NCBI GenBank assembly: GCA_002315325.1
Contig: DCGU01000090.1
Location: 1-64,000 of the forward strand
Source: Clostridiales bacterium UBA1770
GTDB lineage: Bacteria; Bacillota; Clostridia; Oscillospirales; CAG-272
DNA length: 64,000 bases
Direction: 5' to 3'
This document shows, piece after piece, positions 61,759 to 64,000 of this stretch. The number at the start of each line of letters is the position of its first letter. The first letter of the stretch is position 1. The notes under the pieces were generated by a model. That model was not told the DNA's origin. It searched no databases and saw nothing but the letters and a program-made list of their open reading frames with translations. Made by a program: the position numbers and the translations under genes.

Positions 61759-63687
61759 TTATTTTTTCTTAACGAACTGCAGAACGATACCGGCAGCGGC
61801 AACAACGATAGCAACTACAGCCAGGATTACAGGCAGAGTGGTGTTGGCAGCTTCAGGGATTTCGGTCTTCAGAGCGTAGCCGGACAGATCCTGAGCAGCA
61901 GGGATGTCGGACTTCTTAGCGTAGCCGGACAGATCCTGAGCAGCGGGAATGTCGGACAGTTTAGCATACTCGGAGAGATCGAACTCACCGAGAGCTTCGT
62001 CAACGTAGTCGGAGATCATCATATCGACAGCGTCAGCGGTTAGAGCGTCAGCCTTCATCTGAGCTTTCTTAGCCAGAGCGCCGGCAACCTGAGCAACGTC
62101 AGCAGCGGACATAGCCTTCTCTTCGTAGTCGAATGCGCCAACGAAGATTACGTTGAACTGAGACTGAGGATTGGACCAGTAGGAGGACAAACCACCAAGG
62201 TTGGTGTATTCATCACGACCCTGAACACCATTGGGGTCACGGTAGTCGTCTACAGAAGACTCAATACCCATGATGTGACCAACAACAGCGGTCTCAGCAG
62301 TCAGAGTGAAGTAAGGAACGAAACCTTCAATGGTGTAACCAGCATTGTCAGCCCAGATGGTACCTGCAAACTTGCAAGCATCGTTCTTAACGAGAGCGGA
62401 ACCATCGTTTACACGGCCCAGAGGGTCAATACCGAACCAGTATTCACCGTATTCGGAAATCTTGGAGAGTTCTGCAGCGTAAGCAGAAGGAGCCTTTTCA
62501 TGACCCCAAGTCTCGGTTACGTTGATGTTGATATGGTCGTCCATACCCGTGCCGGCATATGCCAGAGCGGTATCAACAACGGAACCCAGGTAGTAAATAC
62601 CTGCGTCACTCCACAACATAGCGATGTAACCATAAGCAGACCACAGCGGGTCATCGATTTCGTTGTAGTGGTAGATCTTAGCGGTGGTGCCCCAAACGGA
62701 GTCGATAACACCGTCAACTACGGGAGCATCTTCAGCTGCAACGTAGGAAGCGTATGCCAACTGCTTGGGCATATAGCCGTAACGAGGCAGAGGATTGCCC
62801 TTGGAGTCGTAAGTGGTGATGTAGAAATCGTAATCAGCAAGCTTATCAGCCTGGTCTTCAGACGGCTCGAAGCTCAGCAGTTCTACACCGGAGTTGTTGG
62901 TAACAACCTTAAGCTCTGCTTCCTTAGCATAGATTTCACGGTTTGCTCTGGAAACACCGGTTACCTGAGAGTCATCCCACCAAGTAACGGAACCATACTC
63001 GGCACCATTCAGAGTGGTAACGTCTACGCAGTAAGGCATAGAGAACTCAACCTTAGCACCGTTCAACGTGAAGTACAAACCGATCAGGTCGTTTGCCTTG
63101 GTGGTCGGGCACTTGTAGTCACCCTTAGAACCGGCAATAGCGATTCTGATGGTCAAGTCATGATCGGCAGCGATCCATTCGCCGGCTTCATTCTTGGACT
63201 TGTAGTTAACGGTGAGGGTCTTCGCCGTCTTGTAAGCACCGAAGGTGTCCTCGTGGTCACCCTGGGTTCTTTCCTGAACGAAACCGTACCAGGTCCAAAC
63301 GTCAGCTTCATCAGTGTAATACTGATAAGGAACGAAGATTTCAACGCCTGCCTCGGAAGCGGCATATTCAATGCCCTTAACTTCTGAGGTAACAGCGCCT
63401 CCGACAACAGCGACAGTCCATGCGGTTGCAGCTTCAGCTTCAACAACCGTGAAGGTAACGTCAGCTGCTACTGCGAAATAGAAACCGTCGTCAGACCACA
63501 GGGTCTTAACGCCGTCGATGGCCTGCGTGGAACCCCAAGCGAGTTCGTTTGCAATACCATCAATAGTGGGTACGGAAGCAGCGGGTACGTAACCGGCTTT
63601 TCCGTTCTCGTCAGCGCTGACAAACAGTGTCATGCAGGACACTACCATCAGAACTGCGAGAAGAAGTGCGAATACATTCTTCTTCAT
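61759..63687 (-). CDS. Cell-surface protein with two CBM9-like domains and a C-terminal membrane anchor
   Basis: Probably an abundant carbohydrate-binding surface protein. A signal peptide covers residues 1-25 (MKKNVFALLLAVLMVVSCMT). Two CBM9/DOMON-like domains follow, starting PTIDGIANELAWGSTQAI (about residue 40) and PVVDGVIDSVWGTTAKIY (about 325). A helical linker (530-572) leads to tandem 15-residue repeats (YAKKSDIPAAQDLSG, 574-615) and a membrane segment with a KKK stop (616-642). Codon choice is strongly restricted compared with its neighbours, as expected of high expression. AAGGAG lies before the start. It could also be an S-layer-like protein. Confidence 0.75.
   Translation of the reverse strand: MKKNVFALLLAVLMVVSCMTLFVSADENGKAGYVPAASVPTIDGIANELAWGSTQAIDGVKTLWSDDGFYFAVAADVTFTVVEAEAATAWTVAVVGGAVTSEVKGIEYAASEAGVEIFVPYQYYTDEADVWTWYGFVQERTQGDHEDTFGAYKTAKTLTVNYKSKNEAGEWIAADHDLTIRIAIAGSKGDYKCPTTKANDLIGLYFTLNGAKVEFSMPYCVDVTTLNGAEYGSVTWWDDSQVTGVSRANREIYAKEAELKVVTNNSGVELLSFEPSEDQADKLADYDFYITTYDSKGNPLPRYGYMPKQLAYASYVAAEDAPVVDGVIDSVWGTTAKIYHYNEIDDPLWSAYGYIAMLWSDAGIYYLGSVVDTALAYAGTGMDDHININVTETWGHEKAPSAYAAELSKISEYGEYWFGIDPLGRVNDGSALVKNDACKFAGTIWADNAGYTIEGFVPYFTLTAETAVVGHIMGIESSVDDYRDPNGVQGRDEYTNLGGLSSYWSNPQSQFNVIFVGAFDYEEKAMSAADVAQVAGALAKKAQMKADALTADAVDMMISDYVDEALGEFDLSEYAKLSDIPAAQDLSGYAKKSDIPAAQDLSGYALKTEIPEAANTTLPVILAVVAIVVAAAGIVLQFVKKK
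61873..62007 (-). repeat. 45-bp tandem repeat inside the surface-protein gene
   Basis: Three units with a period of 45 bases (starts at 61873, 61918 and 61963). The first two are almost identical in DNA; the third is diverged. They encode the 15-residue SDIPAAQDLSG-type repeats next to the membrane anchor. Confidence 0.85.
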
Positions 63688-63756
63688 AAATGTACTTCTC
63701 CTTTATTTATTTTGCAGGGTTAAGTGGCCCTTTCAGACCATTACCTTACGCTCAAT

Positions 63757-63785
63757 ATTTTATCATTCTGACATTTCATTGTCAA
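63757..63785 (-). promoter_or_regulatory. Promoter of the surface-protein gene
   Basis: TTGACA (63780-63785), a 17-base spacer and TAAAAT (63757-63762) on the minus strand. The -35 is embedded in the partial palindrome TGTCATATTGACA (63780-63792). Confidence 0.82.
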
Positions 63786-63792
63786 TATGACA

Positions 63793-64000
63793 TTTTGCAC
63801 AACATTTCGTAACACTTTATTAATATTTGGCCACGTTTCTTTTCTGATTTCGCGTCAATCGCCGATTCACAACTTCCTTCAATATTATATATAATATATT
63901 TGCAATTCCCGTTATGCCTCAACTGGTGGGGGAAGCAGGCATCATTTCCGCCAAACGTTTTCCGATTTTTATTTTTTAAAAGAAAAAAGAAACAACATCG
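63793..64000. other. AT-rich intergenic end of the window
   Basis: No ORF or RNA gene is recognised. It contains an AT palindrome (ATATTATATATAATAT, about 63881-63898) and a possible ATGCCT/AGGCAT hairpin at 63914-63942, neither assigned. Confidence 0.4.

Noticed and set aside
1..64000. CRISPR arrays, insertion sequences, prophage or conjugative elements
   Set aside because: No spaced direct repeats, transposase or phage-like genes, or attachment-site duplications were seen. The only tandem repeat is inside the surface-protein gene.

Overview
The window reads as chromosome of a low-GC Gram-positive anaerobe, most likely a gut-type member of class Clostridia (Bacillota). The support is the Gram-positive PolC polymerase, a zinc-finger ClpE, a T-box riboswitch, an ECF transporter module, the MEP isoprenoid pathway (dxs, dxr, ispE, ispG), and the order rpsB-tsf-pyrH-frr-uppS-cdsA-dxr-rseP-ispG-polC. 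There are no insertion sequences, prophage genes or CRISPR arrays. Plant- or mucus-glycan genes (a GH2 beta-galactosidase, two beta-helix proteins, a surface CBM9-like protein) fit a gut or rumen habitat, but this is inference.

Layout. 1-4.1 kb (minus): a truncated metallophosphoesterase, a frameshifted GH28-like gene, an RluA-type pseudouridine synthase and upp. 4.2-10 kb (plus): mtaB, a degenerate PurL-like protein, a Nudix hydrolase, then an Lrp/AsnC regulator with an aminotransferase. 10-13.2 kb (minus): a three-gene ABC transporter behind a T-box whose specifier reads UGG (Trp), so a predicted tryptophan importer. 13.3 kb: tRNA-Ser(CGA). 13.5-26.3 kb (minus): the rpsB-to-polC run. 26.3-34.8 kb (minus): ruvC, an rRNA methyltransferase-like gene, ecfA1-ecfA2-ecfT, truA, a lipoprotein-like gene and clpE. 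34.9-36.9 kb (plus): ruvAB. 36.9-51 kb (minus): a lipase-like protein, mgsA, a D,D-carboxypeptidase, a beta-helix protein, a DUF1846 protein, a membrane protein, greA, an S41 protease, a PucR/CdaR-type regulator, rsmE, prs and comEC. 51-58 kb: an acyl carrier protein, ispE, an AI-2E family protein, a TSCPD protein, a phosphohexomutase and dxs. 58.2-61.5 kb (plus): tRNA-Thr(GGU) and a GH2 beta-galactosidase. The end holds a highly expressed-looking surface protein.

The main unexplained signal is RNA. Two promoter-proximal 5' leaders of about 180-200 nt, upstream of ruvAB (plus strand) and ispE (minus strand), share a common architecture. Each has a multi-stem 5' domain, then a closely matching arm (AAC(C)GC-UUU-UCG ... 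CGA-C-GCGUU) whose inner hairpins differ in sequence but still pair, and finally a GC hairpin joined to a GGGGG Shine-Dalgarno. The same hairpin/SD module also precedes the TSCPD gene. I do not recognise the element as a known riboswitch or leader class.

A second oddity is a 774-residue protein resembling the C-terminal two thirds of long-form FGAM synthase (PurL), with its catalytic motifs eroded. It sits between mtaB and a Nudix hydrolase. All calls were made by reading the sequence. No database search or folding program was run.
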